64,000 bases of DNA from NCBI GenBank assembly GCA_963921795.1, contig OY997651.1, forward strand, positions 40,950,356 to 41,014,355. Reading direction: 5' to 3'. The translations under genes were made by a program, and so were the position numbers. This DNA comes from Nannobrachium achirus. Taxonomy: Eukaryota; Chordata; Actinopteri; Myctophiformes; Myctophidae. This document shows positions 1 through 11,599 of this stretch, one piece after another (positions within the stretch are counted from its first letter, which is position 1; each line of letters opens with the position of its first letter). The notes under the pieces were generated by a model. The model saw only the letters and a program-made list of their open reading frames with translations. It ran no database searches and was not told where the DNA came from.

Positions 1-173
1 CAGAGCGGCAAACCCATAGACCGTAAAAAAGTGTACACGTCCAGACAGAGTCAGCATGTGCCGTTTCACATACTGAACTGCAACCTTTGGTCACAATAAG
101 TTTGTTATGATACTACATAAAGTTGTTACTTTGAAAAAAGGTTGAGAAGCACTCTCTCTCCCCCCACTACCAG

Positions 174-399
174 GGTTACCTGATAGCCAACCACCTGCCC
201 AAGGAGGACCTGCTGGATGTGTGTCTGTACTGCCAGCACTACTGCCTGCTGCCGCTGGCCTCGGAGCAGCGTGTGGGCCAGCTGGTCATCTGGAGGGAGG
301 TGTTCCCTCAGTGCAGAGCCCTGCACCACGGCACCGCCGCCGCCAAGCTCTACGGCCAGCCGCACGGACGACACTTTCTGCTCATAGTCGGACTGGTAA

Positions 400-441
<42 letters not shown>

Positions 442-807
442 GTGTGCGTGTGTGTGCGTGCGTGCATGCAGGTAGGTAGTTAGGTAGGTAATACACCAGA
501 TGTTGTTGTTGTTGTTGATGAGGTGACCATTTTGGCTATGTGTGCGCACGTGCACATGTGCGTGGTTAATATTTTACTTATCTTTGACCAAAAGTCCCCA
601 TGAGGGACATTGTTCTGTTCCCTGTGAAGAAAAAAGTGACATTTGTTTTAAGGTTAAAAGGGAGTTTTAGAGTTCAAGGCAAAAATATGTTTGCCGCGAC
701 CGTCAAACACCGTGAAGTACTCACTGAACGCCTGGGTGAAATGTAACACAACTGACACAGACACGGGCATGGTGGTGGTTGGTGGCTTGGATTACTTAAA
801 CAGCATT

Positions 808-852
<45 letters not shown>

Positions 853-3800
853 GTTGACGAAAGCAAGAGACTGGCTGGTCTCTGTGGCTGAAGCCATGGT
901 CAGGAGCTAAGCCACTGGAGTGCACACAATCAAAGCATTCCACCGATTCAGACCGAGCCCAGCAGTGAATGAATGTGCTGAACATGATATTTATACGGCT
1001 TGATGTATTTGTGTCTGTGCCCTCTAGTTCTCTGGCATCCACTTTGGTTCCCCCCGTCTGTCTGGTTTTTCATTCTCCTTTACACTTATGCCTGATTTCA
1101 GTGATGGAAGAATACTCACATGTTTTACTCAAGTAAAAGTATCAATACTGCAACGTAGAAATAGTGTGTTACAGGTAAACTTCTGTAACAGTATACTGGT
1201 TAACAGCATTGTGTTTTGTGTGTTCTCCTCCATGTCAGAGGCACTTCATGCAGTGTGTGCTGCTGGAGGCAGGGGGATGTGCCTCTCCTGCCCTGGGCTC
1301 TCCTGGACCAGACTGCGTCTATGTGGACCAGGTGAACAACTTTTCTTTTTGTTTCACAAAAAGTTAGAACATGGATGTAGACAACAACGACATAAAGATA
1401 TATATAATAGCAGATAATAGTGTATGCCACTTTGAGAGCCACTGCTGTAGAGAAACAGTTGGAGTTGGAATTCAAGTTTCAACGCTGATCGTTTTGTCCC
1501 TGATTATCAACACCTTCTATTCCAACAAGGAGATCTTCTTTAGGGAGCTGATATCCAGTGCCTCTCTGATGCTTTGGCCAAAATTTGCTTTGAATCCTTG
1601 TTATCCTTGTTAGTTTATTTTCCTCCGCTTAGTAATGCTTAAATTAAGCAGTCGTCTCGTCTGATCTGAGGTCGTAAGCGAGGCTGTTTTGGCAGTAACA
1701 GAGGCTACAATGAGTTGCATGAAAACCAGGTATTCTAGGGTTTCCGGTAATATGTGGTCCTTGAATGACGTACAATATCATTTTCACCCTACCATCTTGA
1801 CCTGGCAGGTGAAGGCCACCCTGCTCCAGCTGGAGGCGTTGGAGGGAGGCATGGAGGAGCGCCTGGCGGCCCCCCCGGCCCCCTGCCTTTCCTGCGCCGA
1901 CTGGTTCCTCCCCGCCGCCGCCCGCCACGACAGCCTGACCTCCTCCTCTTCCTCGCCCATCCTCAGCAAGCTGGCCGGGGCGGTGAAGAGCGGCCCCGGT
2001 GGCGGTGGCCAGACGGGCGGCTCCTCTCGGGGGCGACGGAGCCTGTTCGGCGAGCGGGCTCGTCGGTCCAGCCCCCAGCGGAGCCTGTCGGACAGCGGGA
2101 GCGAGGGCCAGCCGGACGGCGGGTCCGGGTCGGGGGCGGGTCGCAGCCCGCAGTCCACCCCGGATTCCGCCAGGAAGCTGTTAGGCGGACGGCGGGACTC
2201 GCTGGGGTCCGGGGGGTCGGACGGGAGCGGTGGGAGCGGCAGTGGCGGCCTCTTCAGGGTACGGTTTGTTTGGTTGTTTTAACACATTTAAAGACCTGAG
2301 GCCAACTCTACAAATGCCTTCTAAATCAATAGTTCTCAAGGTTTTTCATGCCAAGGACCACCCAAATTGATATTATATTTGGCTGCGGACCCCTATCTGA
2401 AAGTGTTTTGTGCTAGGGACCCCACAGAAGAGAAGATTTGTCTTAAATAATTCAAAATTCTCTAAGCATTTTCGTGATTGTACAAGCTCGCAGCGTGGCA
2501 CAAAGTGAAATGCTGTGAGCTTATGTGCTATTTTTGTTTTTTCATTCATATTTTTATCAGAAGTTGGGCACAAAATCAGTGTCAGTTCACTTCTGAATGT
2601 ACATATCAAGCTTACTCAGCTACACATGGAATGACAACTTTCCATCATCAACACAAGATCGTTTGTCTTGACACTTTTTTTAAATAAACATACTCATAAA
2701 AAACAGACATCTGCTGTTTTTGAATAGCCAACGCAAAAATCTGTAATGACACGGATGCTTTCCCGGTTTTAAAGGGTTAAGAAGAAGTGTAAGCTTGTTT
2801 TTGTTACTGCTGTATCGTTATATAACTTTATCCATCAAGCCAAGCAGCTGTAACTGGGCAACTAAAGGGAGATTTCTTTTTTTCTTCCTGGGTTGCCAAA
2901 GCTTCATTGACACTTAATGGGGTTAACAACTTTATGGTGTATAACATTTATAGCGGCAGTATAACATCAAACCTCACATTGTATTTCCATACACTTTTCT
3001 TTTTACTTTTTAAAAGCCAAAGTTACTGCTGTTTGCCTTCATTGAACGGTAAAAATGGTAAATGGTGCATTTATATAGCGCTTTTATCCAAGGCGCTTTA
3101 CATAGATTGTGCATTACATTCATCCATTCACACACACATTCATACACCGAAGGCGGAGGAAACCATGCAAGGCACCAACCTACTCACCGGGAGCAAGGGG
3201 TTCAGAGTCTTGCTCAAGGACTCTTCGACTTCAACTCAGGGGGAGCCCGGATTCGAACTGGGAACCCTTCGTGCTCTAATGTCGGTTTCTCTACCCCTGA
3301 TCTATGCCGCCCCCAAAAGTTAGTTACAAACAATGATCACCAGTTAGAACTTAACAGCTCTTAAAGTACTGTACATTTAATAGCATAAGCTGTCTATAGA
3401 GCCCATAAGAGACATGGACCTTTTGTTGTGTTTATTGTTCATACCCCCACCATCCATATTTTGGCCATTTCATTATAGCTGAAAACTCTCCAAAATTGCC
3501 CAGATCTACATAAACGTTGTATACCGGTGTCATGCAGCGATCTCACATCATGCAAGCTTGGAGATTGGCAATTTTTTGTCATACAACAGTGTGTATGCCT
3601 TCTGAGCTTGTAGATGTGCTATTTTTGCTGGATGTTTGCCAAATCTTCATCCATTTTTGACAAAGTTTCCCTATTATGCCCAGAAAAGGGGTGCTATGGG
3701 GTCACATAATAATCTTTATTGTCCCCGAGGGGAAATTTGTCTTCACAAGTCTGTTCAACACAAAAAACAACACAAAAACATATAACACAAATCATCACAT

Positions 3801-6010
3801 ACAGATCATCAGGTCCCCACTATACACAGAAAAACCATCCTAGCGACGTGGGCGCTTGCTTAGCAGATTTAGTGCAGCGATGGCTGAGGGGACAAAACTC
3901 CTGCTAAACCGTACCTTGTGCCACGTCAAGGTTCTGTATCTACGCCCCGATGGCAAGAGGTCGAAGTAGCGAGACAGAGGATGATCAGTGTCATTTGTTA
4001 TTGACAGTGCTAAGCGTGTGATGGATTTATCATTCATCTCAGCAAGTGTGGGTGTGGGAAGTCCGATGATCTTGGACGCAATACGGGTAATACTGTAAAG
4101 TTTGTTTCTGTTAGGCATGGACAGTATGGTGAAGAAACATGCTGAGCAATACAACAGAATAGGTTGAATAATACTTTTGTATAGTAATAACAGAAGATGG
4201 GGGGCAACAGACAGTGATCTTAATTTACATGAAGTCTTTGCTGAAAACGTTTATGGATAGATGTAATGTGTTGATCAAACCTCAGTTTATTGTCCACAGT
4301 AAGTCCAAGATAGGTCGTGTAGTTAATTGATCCACTTTTCACTCTGTTATGTTGTGCCTTGTCTCTCATTAGATTCCCAGGATGAAACACCCCAACCCCT
4401 TCTACCTGGGCACGCTGAAGAAGATCCTGACTGAGAGAGAGACAGAGGAGATGTACAACACCATGAAGTGGGTGATCACAAATGTTATATTTCATTCATT
4501 CCTCTTTCATTCTGTTTTTACTCGTTGGCCTTCCAGATTATTTCATTTAGGTTTGCTCGCCAGCTGTTTGCTCGCCAAAATAATTTGGCAACCTACAAAA
4601 CGAAGGTTGGCTCATTATGTAAGTAAGCCTTGCCGAAAGGGGCATTACACAGTTTTTTTTTTGCATTAGGTGGCTTGATTTACAAGTACATCCCCAGGTG
4701 GACAAGATGCTAGTATGTCACAGGGACGTACCCCCAATCCAACCCTTGATGCTGAGTGCCAAACAGGGAAGCATTGGGTCCTATTTTTATAGTCTTTGGT
4801 GTGATTTGGCTAATTACTCAAAATATTTTTAGTGTATATTTGACTCAAAACTTGCCACTTCCTAATAATAATAATAAACTTTATTTACCAGCGCCATGTC
4901 TTGGCAATCTGGCCAGTCAAATATTAAGTAAGCAAGAGGCAAACATTGTGAAAATAGCCGATCTACATGCTCACAACGCCTCAATCAGCTATTTTCACAA
5001 TGTTTATCTGCGGAACAGAGTCACATTAAATGTAATACCTACAATTCCAAGTGCTTGTCAGTGCTGTTCAAATATGTTTATTTTGGGGATCACAGCCTGA
5101 AAAGGTTTGAGAAGCACTGGTATAGAGCACAAATTCATCCACCAGGGGCATTGATAACTCATTCTTATGACTTCCTATCTAGCCAAGCTTTAGAAACTAT
5201 ATATATTTTAAAGAGAAAACAATAAAATAAGCGAATATTCGACTTTGGTGAACAACGTCGAATAGTGACTTTGATATTCGAATGTTCGAATATTCGAATA
5301 TTTGGTGAATGCCCTTCCTACCTGATACCCATATACTGTACTGTATGGAGATCCATGTATATGGTGATATGAGACCCCAAACATGCTTACTCAGTTATTC
5401 GTTATGTGAAAGTCCTATGATGTCTATGACATCTGACATACATACAATCCCTTTTATTCCCCACATATGGCGATTCCTGTCTGTAGAACCAGCCACACAG
5501 ATATGGGCTGTGACCATCTGTCTTGGCCATATATGGATTCTGTTAGTGTGGTACGTGGCCGATGTGGCCTCCATATATGGGCATTCCCATATGAAGTCCT
5601 GTTACTGTAGATATGGGCTTAATATTGATGACATCAGGTATATCCATATAAGGCCATAAAGGGATTCTGTTGTGGTTCCCCTGACATCTCAGTGATGTCA
5701 GAGTGTCAAACCAAGCGTAGACAGACGGAGACAAGATGTGACCGTTTTCATACTAAAAACTGCAACCTACGGCTGCAATAAAGCACTTTTCAAAACAAAG
5801 TTACAAATGGCAGAATAAAATACAGCTGCAACAAGATAAAACAACAGTTAAAAAGGGTAAATAAGTAAAACAGAGTTCTCAGCTGTGACTTAAAAGAATA
5901 CAGTGAGTTTTTAAATACACTTTTTTGAAGAATTTTATACATTTTAGAACAAACAAATCTAAAAAATGCAGTGAATAAAAAAAAAAATCGAACCTCTGTT
6001 CGAAGTGGAG

Positions 6011-6088
<78 letters not shown>

Positions 6089-9000
6089 TGCAGTTGATGC
6101 TCAGGGCAGGCTAGACTCAACAGCACCTCTCTGGTCACCCAGGATCATGTGTACCGATGTTTGTGACATTTGAAGAAAATATGTAGGAAAAGGAGCAAAA
6201 AGTGTGTTTTGGAGAAAATTCAAGATGGCGGAAAATCTATCCTGGCGCAAATGGGCGTGGCCTATATGGGGAGATGCGTCTTGACCCAAGGAATCCAAGG
6301 AAAAAAGAATTTTAATTGTAATTTTAATTGAAATGTAATTATTTTTCGATTCATTCTTAAAATCATTATGAATCTCCTCTCCGAGGTTTGAAACTGTAGC
6401 TCCTATGGTTTACGAGAGAAAAATACTTGAAAGTGATTTCTTGCATTGTCCCATTATAAGTCAATGGGGACAATTAAGCGTCGTTTTTTTGCCGATTACG
6501 TCGGCATGGTAAGGCGGATCGGAACGAAAGGTAATAGAACACCATTCCCGGCCGAGCCGCACATTTTGATGTATATATTGCGCGAGTGGCGTAAATGGTG
6601 CGGCACTAGTTACGCGCCGACGTTTAGGCTACACGGACGGACGGACGGAGACAGACAGACAGACAGACCCACACACACGGCCACGTATAGGGAGCTTGTG
6701 TTCCACACAGCTCCAAAAACATATATAGTGAAAATCTACAAGCTTGCAACGCGGTGCAAAGCTACGTGTTGTGAGCATGTAGATCTGCTAATGTTCACTG
6801 GCTAGTGTCCCGGGCAAACTATTTTGGGCTAAAAAGTTTGGGAACCACTGTGTTACACTCTCCTGGGGAAACTCCTCGCTGAAGCATCTGGTGACTCCAT
6901 GTGTGTGGAGGAGACAAATGTCTTCACCCTCCCCAGACAAACAGTAGGATTTGGCAGTGATGGGGATTATATATATAGTGTACATGGAGGGAGTTGGCAA
7001 CCACTTAAATGTCAAAGGAAGAGAGACATGTCGGGAGGGGGAGTGTGTGCCAGCGTCTGGCTTATGGCAGTTGTTTCCCGCAGAGAATTTAACATTCTTA
7101 TGAAATTTCATTTGAAAGGCCAAATAAACATTACAGCCGATTAGACACCTCACCTCGCCACACGTTGAGAGCTTGTAGATCTGTTATTTTCATGATTTAA
7201 ATAGGGCTTAAGGCTTCTCAAACTTGTCAAGGACCCTCAAATTTATATATATATGTGATATGAGGCTCCCCATCTGAAAATGTTTTGTACCAGGGACCAA
7301 TGGAAACCAAATGGACCCTTATAGATTTTTTGAGTGTGTAAAGTGAAACCAAAGGGATCCGTTTACACTCTCAAGATTGCATTACTTAATTTACAAGAAG
7401 TCTACACAATTTGAATTGAGAATGTAGAAGTATTCTTATTTTGATCAACGTTTGCCTGCTAGCATGGAGTTAACGGTAACAAAATATTCTAGGTTTTAGA
7501 ACGGAGAGGCTAAATCTCATCAAATGTTGGTCCGTGGCTCAAATGCAGAATAAATAATGGACCTTGATGTGAAACGGGTTGAAAACCACTGGCCTAAAAG
7601 TCGATTCTTTTTGTTTGTATAATCTAATAAAAATGTTTGGGTTGTTGTTGAACCCCTTGTTCTTGTAGGCTGACATCGGGCGCAGAGAACACGCTGTTCC
7701 ACTACGTGCTGATGGAGACGGTGCAGGGCATCTTCATCGCCCCCACCCACAGGGAGGTGGCCCAGCTCAGCGGCTCCATCCACCCGCAGCTCATACGCAA
7801 CTTCCACCACTGCTGCCTCTCCATACGGGCTGCCTTCCAGCAGAGCCTCCCGCCCAGGGTGAGACCACCACACAATAAATCATATTTGAACTGGGGAGCC
7901 CCATCCTGACAAGCACTTGGAATAGTCGAAGTTAAGGCATTGCATTTAGTTTGACTCGCTTCCATAGATACATATTGTTGTAGCTATTTTCAAGAGATTT
8001 CTATTCATTTTATACATTTGAAAACTTTTTGCATAATGATTACTTTCTACTTTTGGGAGTAGTTCACCCCCAAAATGTTTTTTTTTCTTCCTATCGATAC
8101 TCACGCCATGCAGACTTGAGTTCAATAATACTTTTAGTTTTTTGTCGCATTCCTAAGACAATAATTTGATTACAATAAATGTACCCCTATTGATTCCAGA
8201 TCCGGAATCAATGGGGGTACATTTATTGTAATCAAATTATTGTCTTAGGAATGCAACACAAATCTAAAAAATATTATTGAATTCAAGTCTCCATGGCTCC
8301 ATGACAACTCCTTTAATGATATTTTGATGCCAATTCTTAGGCTGACATTTTTGCCACTCTCTGTGTCTGAGTCAGGGAAGGAAGATGACCTTAACTAGAG
8401 CAGTCTCAGTGATGTGGTCAAATTCCTGTCTGGAAAACATGGAAGCGGTTGTTTACTGCTACGCACACACAATCTAGACAGAAACACTTTAAATAAACAG
8501 TGACAGGGAGGAACCCTTTGATGTTGGTCTGTTTGGACTGGAGCAGTGGCTCCCAACTTTTTCCCTTGGAGCTTATATTAGCTGACAAAAGCTATGTCCC
8601 CATGTGCACGCACACACTGAAGCTTCGTCATGTGATGAATGAATAGTGAAAATAGCAGCTCTACCAGCTCACAACGCGAGGTGTCGTGATGTGTTATGAG
8701 CTTCGGATCGGATATTTTTTAAACCTTTTGACTATAATAGTGACCCAAAGAATGCAAGGTACAATTTGCCTGCAAACAGAAAAAGGCCTCACACAAGGCC
8801 TGTTCTGTTGTTTTTTTCTCTGTGCCCTTTTTTCCTATTGAGGAGATACAGTAGGTGTTTAACACATTGAATTGCCTTACACATTCGTATAGCACATTGA
8901 AATGTGCTACCGGAATAAACCACAGGTTGGGGGGTTAACACTGGACTAGAGAGGTGTGGTTGGTTGCTCATGTCTGTGTTGTGTTTTCTCCTCTCAGGGA

Positions 9001-9548
9001 CGTCGAGGAGCAGACAGAGCCCAGGGCAGCCAGGGTCTGGGTCCTGTGAAGGAGCACGGCGTTCTGTTCCAGTGCAAACCTGAGAACTGGACGGACCAGA
9101 GGAAGCCTGCTCCCACCATGACGTACTGGGTCATTGGGTAAGACACTGGTGCTCAGGGAGCGTGTCGCTATTTCTACAAGTCATATTTTCGACAACCAAA
9201 CCTAACCCTAACCCTAATCCTAACCTCCGTGGGGTGAGTAGCGATACCTGCCGACGCTCCGTTGTCGAAATGATGTGTGTTCAAAAAAGCGAGATTTCCC
9301 CGGTGCTCAAAGTGTGGCCCGGCTACCTAAATGGGCCCCTTGAGTGTTCCCAGCCACATTAGTTCATATAGTGTACTGTAGCAACAAATACGTTTAATCA
9401 CTGTGACCCTATTTTATACTTTTCTCTGTGTTGCAGTCGGATGCTTCTAGAGCCGCTCCCTCAGGAGTTCTACGTGTGTTTCCATGACTCGGTGGCGGAG
9501 GTTCCTGTGGAGATGGCCTTCCGACTGTCTTTTGGCCTGGCCTTATGA
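174..9548 (+). CDS. intu: Inturned planar cell polarity protein, C-terminal exons (partial)
   Basis: INTU works with FUZ and WDPCP in the CPLAN complex at the ciliary base, where INTU-FUZ acts on Rab GTPases (family knowledge). Seven exons with AG/GT borders join in frame: 174-395, 1239-1331, 1809-2258, 4373-4467, 7669-7858, 8998-9137 and 9437-9548, giving 433 C-terminal residues ending at TGA. The usual length is about 940 aa, so the 5' half lies before the window. Recognisable INTU blocks are the [12 protein letters not shown] and [13 protein letters not shown] region, [57 protein letters not shown], and the end [18 protein letters not shown]. The long third exon holds a low-complexity Ser/Gly/Arg linker, GC-rich and poorly conserved. 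The last exons form the C-terminal longin-like part. The first donor is followed at once by a (GT)n tract. Confidence 0.95.
403..467. repeat. (GT)n microsatellite at an INTU donor
   Basis: GT/GC alternation begins 8 bp after the exon end at 395. Confidence 0.95.
809..850. repeat. (CT)n microsatellite
   Basis: Uninterrupted CT units in an INTU intron. Confidence 0.95.
3045..3318 (-). mobile_element. SINE-like repeat (TATATAGCGC family)
   Basis: Contains TTATATAGCGCTTTTATCCA, GCGGAGGAAACCATGCAAGG and, at its plus-strand end, CCCGGATTCGAACTGGGA. Read on the minus strand this is a tRNA-like B box and T arm. A second copy is at 41445-41646. It lies in an INTU intron. Confidence 0.7.
3711..4345 (-). 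pseudogene. LINE fragment, reverse transcriptase C-terminus (L2/CR1-like)
   Basis: Minus-strand translation gives [19 protein letters not shown] near 4330, and after a frame break [46 protein letters not shown] and [15 protein letters not shown]. That series is typical of the end of fish L2/CR1-group non-LTR retrotransposons. The 3' tail on the plus strand reads TCTTTATTGTCCCCGAGGGG. It is frameshifted and 5'-truncated, so dead. It lies in an INTU intron and stops about 30 bp before the exon at 4373. Confidence 0.8.
4941..5005. repeat. Dispersed hairpin element, right arm shortened
   Basis: AAACATTGTGAAAATAGC and its inverse GCTATTTTCACAATGTTT form the outer stem. The left side keeps CGATCTACATGCTCACAACG while the right side has lost its counterpart. 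It lies in an INTU intron. Confidence 0.8.
5527..5653. promoter_or_regulatory. Cluster of three perfect CArG boxes
   Basis: CCATATATGG at 5527-5536 and 5571-5580 and CCATATAAGG at 5644-5653 all fit CC(A/T)6GG, the SRF binding motif. They lie in a repetitive CCATATATGGGC-type segment of an INTU intron. Function is not shown. Confidence 0.5.
5980..6735. repeat. Interspersed repeat with (GT)n, GGACGGACGG and (ACAG)n
   Basis: Starts with TCGAACCTCTGTTCGAAGTG, passes through a 74-bp (GT)n tract at 6012-6086, then GCAGTTGATGCTCAGGGC and GTAAATGGTGCGGCACTAGT, and ends (ACAG)n and CACACAGCTCCAAAAA. A short form containing GCAGTTGATGCTCAGGG and (ACAG)n lies at 37576-37742, and the TCGAACC end recurs at 48170-48195. 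Family unknown to me. Confidence 0.6.
8050..8315. repeat. Foldback repeat, arms about 85 nt
   Basis: CATTCCTAAGACAATAATTT through ACCCCTATTGATTCCAG is followed almost at once by its inverse. The same core occurs in the TTAAAGGAGTA MITE family. The right flank ends ACTCCTTTAA. INTU intron. Confidence 0.8.
8643..8722. repeat. Dispersed hairpin element, diverged copy
   Basis: GTGAAAATAGCAGCTCTACC then AGCTCACAACGCGAGGTG is followed by a diverged inverse containing TGTTATGAGCTTCGGATCGG. It lies in an INTU intron. Confidence 0.75.
9198..9226. repeat. Short telomere-like tract
   Basis: AACCTAACCCTAACCCTAAT then CCTAACC, about four CCCTAA-type units. It sits between CGACAAC and GTTGTCG inverse copies in an INTU intron, so it is probably inside a small inverted repeat. 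Confidence 0.7.
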
Positions 9549-9883
9549 CGCCTTCCCCACATTCTCTCTTCACAGCAATATCCTCCTGGTCCTGGTTAAG
9601 AAGCTACTGTACAACATTGAGTTTCACCGCAACCTAATAGGGCTAAAATACAGTGACCCTTGTGTAGAATGTTAACGGCTGACTGAAGTCTTGATAAGCT
9701 GGAGACTGACTGAACATGATATGATGTATGTACTGGAGGGATGGTCTTTCTTCTCGTGGCCGCATTCAACCTGGCGTTACCATTTTGGAGAAATGTATTT
9801 TCAAAAGATTTCTAAAATAGCCGATTTCCAGATTAACGTTTGCCTATGACACTCCAGGTTGAAAGACCAAAAGAGCATTCCAC

Positions 9884-9889
9884 AATAAA
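9884..9889 (+). promoter_or_regulatory. Candidate polyadenylation signal of INTU
   Basis: AATAAA lies about 340 nt past the INTU stop codon, on the same strand and before any other gene. The assignment is inferred from position only. Confidence 0.5.
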
Positions 9890-10969
9890 TGTATTCCGTT
9901 TGCCTTGAAGCATTTTAGGCTTTCAATATTTATAGAACCAATACATGTATTTGATTATAACAGTGGATTCAAATAATAATACATTTTGAGGACATTATAG
10001 GCGACAAAGAAAAAAGAAAAAGCTAAAATAGCAGATCTACATGCTTTGTGTGCTTGTACATAAAGAAAATAATTCATACTGCAGCCCTAAAGCGCTCTCA
10101 TTGACTAGTTCTGTTTGTTGGTGCGACTGTAGAGTAGCAAAGTCCACTGCTAGACAGGTGTCCATGGAACGGGACCCATGTAGGATGTGTAAATGACTTC
10201 AGACTTCGGTGCTCTATGCATGTGTGTGTGGATGGATGGATGAATGAAAAGCCACTTACTAAGTGAATACCTCAGAAACCATGCTGTAACGTTTCTAAAG
10301 GGCAGATGAGCTCTCCTAGAGGGAGCAATTTGAATACTGTATATTTCCAAATAGTAGCTTGGGTGTTTAATTCGCTAAATCGATCTGACCCCCGGCGTTT
10401 CAAATAACCGGGTGGCTATTTACGATACTCGATACGCAAAACGGTGTCGGACCCCCAGCGGATATTTGCCCCCAGGCTACTATTTCGAAATATTCGGTAC
10501 AGTATTATTACCTACACTAAGAGTGCCTGAGCAAAATACATGACTGCTATCACATGCAGACATGACGGATAAAATGTTATATTGATGTTTTGGGAAAAAA
10601 CACTTGTTTACTTTGCTACTTTATTTAAGATGTACAGGTTTTTTATTTTATGGAAATGGGATAATTTGTTATAAAAGTGAACATGACGAAAGCTTATAAT
10701 AAAAATGTGCAATGAAACATCAGACTCCTTCCGATACATTTCCTTTTTAAGAAGCCACACTGATTTTATTTTATGTTTTATCTTTACCATTTCACGTGGT
10801 CTTGCACAAATTAAACACATGGTTTTGCGATTCAAAATCTTCATTTAATAATACGGAATTGAGCAACAGGGAAACAAAGTCTGTAACTGTATTTACATCC
10901 ACATTGCACATGGATGGGGTGCAGGGAACTTGTCCCCACTAAAAACATAATTCTTCAGTTCCCAACAGC
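9890..10969. other. Intergenic, INTU to INO80B
   Basis: No gene seen. It holds a degraded hairpin copy near 10020-10060 and an unclassified stretch at 10370-10505 with GACCCCCGGCG and ACTCGATACG text. The rest is AT-rich and featureless to me. Confidence 0.5.
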
Positions 10970-11370
10970 AGTGTTAATTTTGACAGCAAATGTTGATAGT
11001 AGTTTTAGTCATCTTTTGTCATCTGAAAGATTTTAGTCAGGCCTTGATGGCGTCGTAATGTTTTGATTTTACACTTGGTTGCATGCTGAAAATAGCCGAT
11101 CTATAAGCTCACAACACGTCGCACTGCAAGCCTTGAAGCGTTGTGATCTTATTTTCAGAGTGCAACGGCCGAGCGCGACCCAAACGAAATGTCTTAGTTC
11201 TACTGGATCTCTTATTCACAAGTCCCTCCCTAACATTTTAGTCCAGTTTTTATTTGTTGACAAAATGTTCAATATAGTTTTAGTCACCATAGCTTAGTTT
11301 TTATTTCGTTTTAGTCAGTGAAAAAAGACAGTCGACTAACATTGTTTTTGTCATCGACAAAACCAACACT
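10970..11370. mobile_element. TTTTAGTC-type repeat with CAGTGTT ends
   Basis: Starts CAGTGTTAATTTTGACAG and ends GACAAAACCAACACTG, with several TTTTAGTC and TTAGTTTT blocks. Relatives are at 12800-12890, 24048-24136 and 37735-37850. A hairpin copy is nested at 11086. Confidence 0.65.
11086..11160. repeat. Dispersed hairpin element, copy inside a TTTTAGTC-type repeat
   Basis: The left arm is TGAAAATAGCCGATCTATAA then GCTCACAACAC. The right arm, CGTTGTGATCTTATTTTCA, has lost the TGTAGATC block. It sits within a repeat rich in TTTTAGTC motifs spanning about 10970-11370. Confidence 0.75.
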
Positions 11371-11384
11371 GCACTCCACAACAG

Positions 11385-11575
11385 CAGTGCTTCTCAAAGT
11401 GGATTCCAGGGACTTTGTGGGTTCCTTTAGGGGGGTCTAAATTGACCCATACAAGTATGTAACTCTGACAATGTACAAATGGAACCAAATGAACCCTAAC
11501 AGGTTCATTTGGTTCCATTTGTACACTGTCAGAGTTAAGGGGAGACCTTGAAATTTGAAGGTTTGAGAAACACTT
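11385..11575. mobile_element. hAT-type MITE just after the INO80B stop
   Basis: The 191-bp element starts CAGTGCTTCTCAAAGTGG and ends GTTTGAGAAACACTT, with perfect 8-bp duplications CACAACAG (11377-11384 and 11576-11583). Its centre is a palindrome (GGTTCATTTGGTTCC and its inverse). It ends 25 bp beyond the INO80B stop codon, so it forms the start of that gene's 3' UTR. Confidence 0.9.
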
Positions 11576-11599
11576 CACAACAGAATCCAATCCAAAGGC

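Noticed and set aside
3840-4345. A host gene on the minus strand
   Set aside because: The peptide is the end of a fish LINE reverse transcriptase, with a frameshift and a typical LINE 3' tail.
9198-9226. Interstitial telomere as a chromosome fusion scar
   Set aside because: Only about four imperfect units inside a small inverted repeat; too short to support a fusion.
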